Positions 5,322-5,623 of a stretch of DNA of 5,623 nucleotides are shown here, piece by piece. The stretch spans positions 1 to 5,623 of the forward strand of contig RFKA01000121.1 of the NCBI GenBank assembly GCA_003694385.1, read 5' to 3'. Each line of letters starts with the position of its first letter. The stretch's first letter is position 1. Source of the stretch: Candidatus Woesearchaeota archaeon (GTDB taxonomy: Archaea; Nanobdellota; Nanobdellia; Woesearchaeales; UBA525). The notes under the pieces were generated by a model that did no database searches, was not told the DNA's origin, and worked only from the letters and a program-made list of their open reading frames with translations. The translations under genes and the position numbers were made by a program.

Positions 5322-5623
5322 TGCGAATCTCACCTATAAAGACGCGGTGGAAGAGTGCGCCCAGGTACTTGAGGCCCATACGGAGCCGCCCTTCTGTCGC
5401 GAAGCGTCGGGCGGAGATGCTGATGGTGAGGGGGAGCATGCCGACGCGGAACTGCTTGCTCGCTCTCAGAATGTACTCATTGTCTTCCCCTAGCTTGATG
5501 CTACTATCAAAGCCTCCTATGGCTTCGTGCACGTCGCGCCTCGCGACCATACACGCGCCTATTGCGTGCGGGTAGACGCGCTGCACCGCCCAGAACCACG
5601 CACTGAGCAGGGCATAGTAGAAC
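5284..5623 (-). CDS. Partial family 2 glycosyltransferase, C-terminal part
   Basis: The frame is open to the window end, so the N-terminal half, including the nucleotide-binding and DxD motifs, is outside; a GTG at 5586 is probably internal. The 112 visible residues contain the acceptor-side segment GACMVARRDVHEAIGGFD, followed by KLGEDNEY with the ED pair that holds the catalytic base in GT2 enzymes, an ISARRFATEGR segment and a KYLGALFHRVFIGEI stretch that ends near the C-terminus in FGHYK. This tail pattern is familiar from GT2 proteins of archaea and candidate phyla that end in a short membrane-associated helix. The visible part lacks QxxRW, so it is likely a non-processive enzyme acting on a lipid-linked or surface acceptor. 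It precedes the six-helix membrane gene, which begins inside its 3' end. Family membership is well supported; the sugar and acceptor are unknown. Confidence 0.85.
   Translation of the reverse strand, partial: FYYALLSAWFWAVQRVYPHAIGACMVARRDVHEAIGGFDSSIKLGEDNEYILRASKQFRVGMLPLTISISARRFATEGRLRMGLKYLGALFHRVFIGEIRNDTFRYKFGHYK
5330..5335 (-). promoter_or_regulatory. Ribosome binding site AGGTGA for the six-helix membrane protein
   Basis: Read on the minus strand, AGGTGA occupies 5335 to 5330, eight bases before the ATG at 5321. It lies inside the coding sequence of the upstream glycosyltransferase and is an exact match to the complement of the 16S rRNA tail. It decides the start among several in-frame choices. 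Confidence 0.65.

Noticed and set aside
5331..5333. GTG as the start of the six-helix membrane protein
   Set aside because: It overlaps the AGGTGA site that is correctly spaced for the ATG at 5321, and has no ribosome site of its own upstream.
5046..5339. 97-residue plus-strand frame, Glu/Arg/His-rich
   Set aside because: It is antisense to the six-helix membrane protein and reflects the complement of hydrophobic codons; no ribosome site or domain is seen.

Overview
The window looks like a piece of an archaeal chromosome, possibly from an uncultivated lineage such as a DPANN-type archaeon. The evidence is indirect. The solo nucleotidyltransferase has no Shine-Dalgarno (SD) sequence, but an A/T-rich TATA-like box sits about 26 bases before its start, as in leaderless archaeal transcripts. 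Several other genes have SD elements of the GGAGG or AGGTGA type. The gene content (membrane thioredoxins, cellulose-synthase-like glycosyltransferases, a stand-alone HIGH-motif nucleotidyltransferase) is common in archaea. A bacterium of a candidate phylum cannot be excluded. Base composition is moderately GC-rich, with heavy use of CTC for Leu and CGC for Arg. I see no mobile element, CRISPR array, tRNA or rRNA.

Region 1 (2-4227, plus strand) is a tightly packed five-gene run with junctions of +2, -4, +14 and +2 bases. In order it holds: the 3' end of a small multi-pass membrane protein; a membrane-anchored coiled-coil protein ending in a thioredoxin-like domain with a CENC active site; a membrane-anchored DsbA-like protein whose CxxC site is replaced by SPAA; a cellulose-synthase-like family 2 glycosyltransferase with intact D, DxD, TED and QxxRW motifs; and a second family 2 glycosyltransferase closer to the PgaC/NodC type, with a changed QxxRM motif. 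Spacing suggests one transcript that couples extracytoplasmic thiol chemistry with synthesis of a surface polysaccharide or glycolipid. The shared role is an inference.

Region 2 (4228-4762) holds a 112-base intergenic stretch with a T-rich stop candidate, a 9-base-period direct repeat forming an imperfect palindrome, and a TATA-like box. It is followed by a 140-residue nucleotidyltransferase of the cytidylyltransferase/HldE-C/RibL superfamily.

Region 3 (4698-5623, minus strand) holds a second, convergent transcription unit: the C-terminal part of another family 2 glycosyltransferase, entering from beyond the window end, and a six-helix membrane protein of unknown function. The membrane protein starts inside the glycosyltransferase gene behind a clear AGGTGA ribosome site, and its 3' end overlaps the nucleotidyltransferase gene by 65 bases. 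Four of the eight genes are thus glycosyltransferases or nucleotide-sugar-type activators, so the locus as a whole looks like a cell-envelope glycan region.
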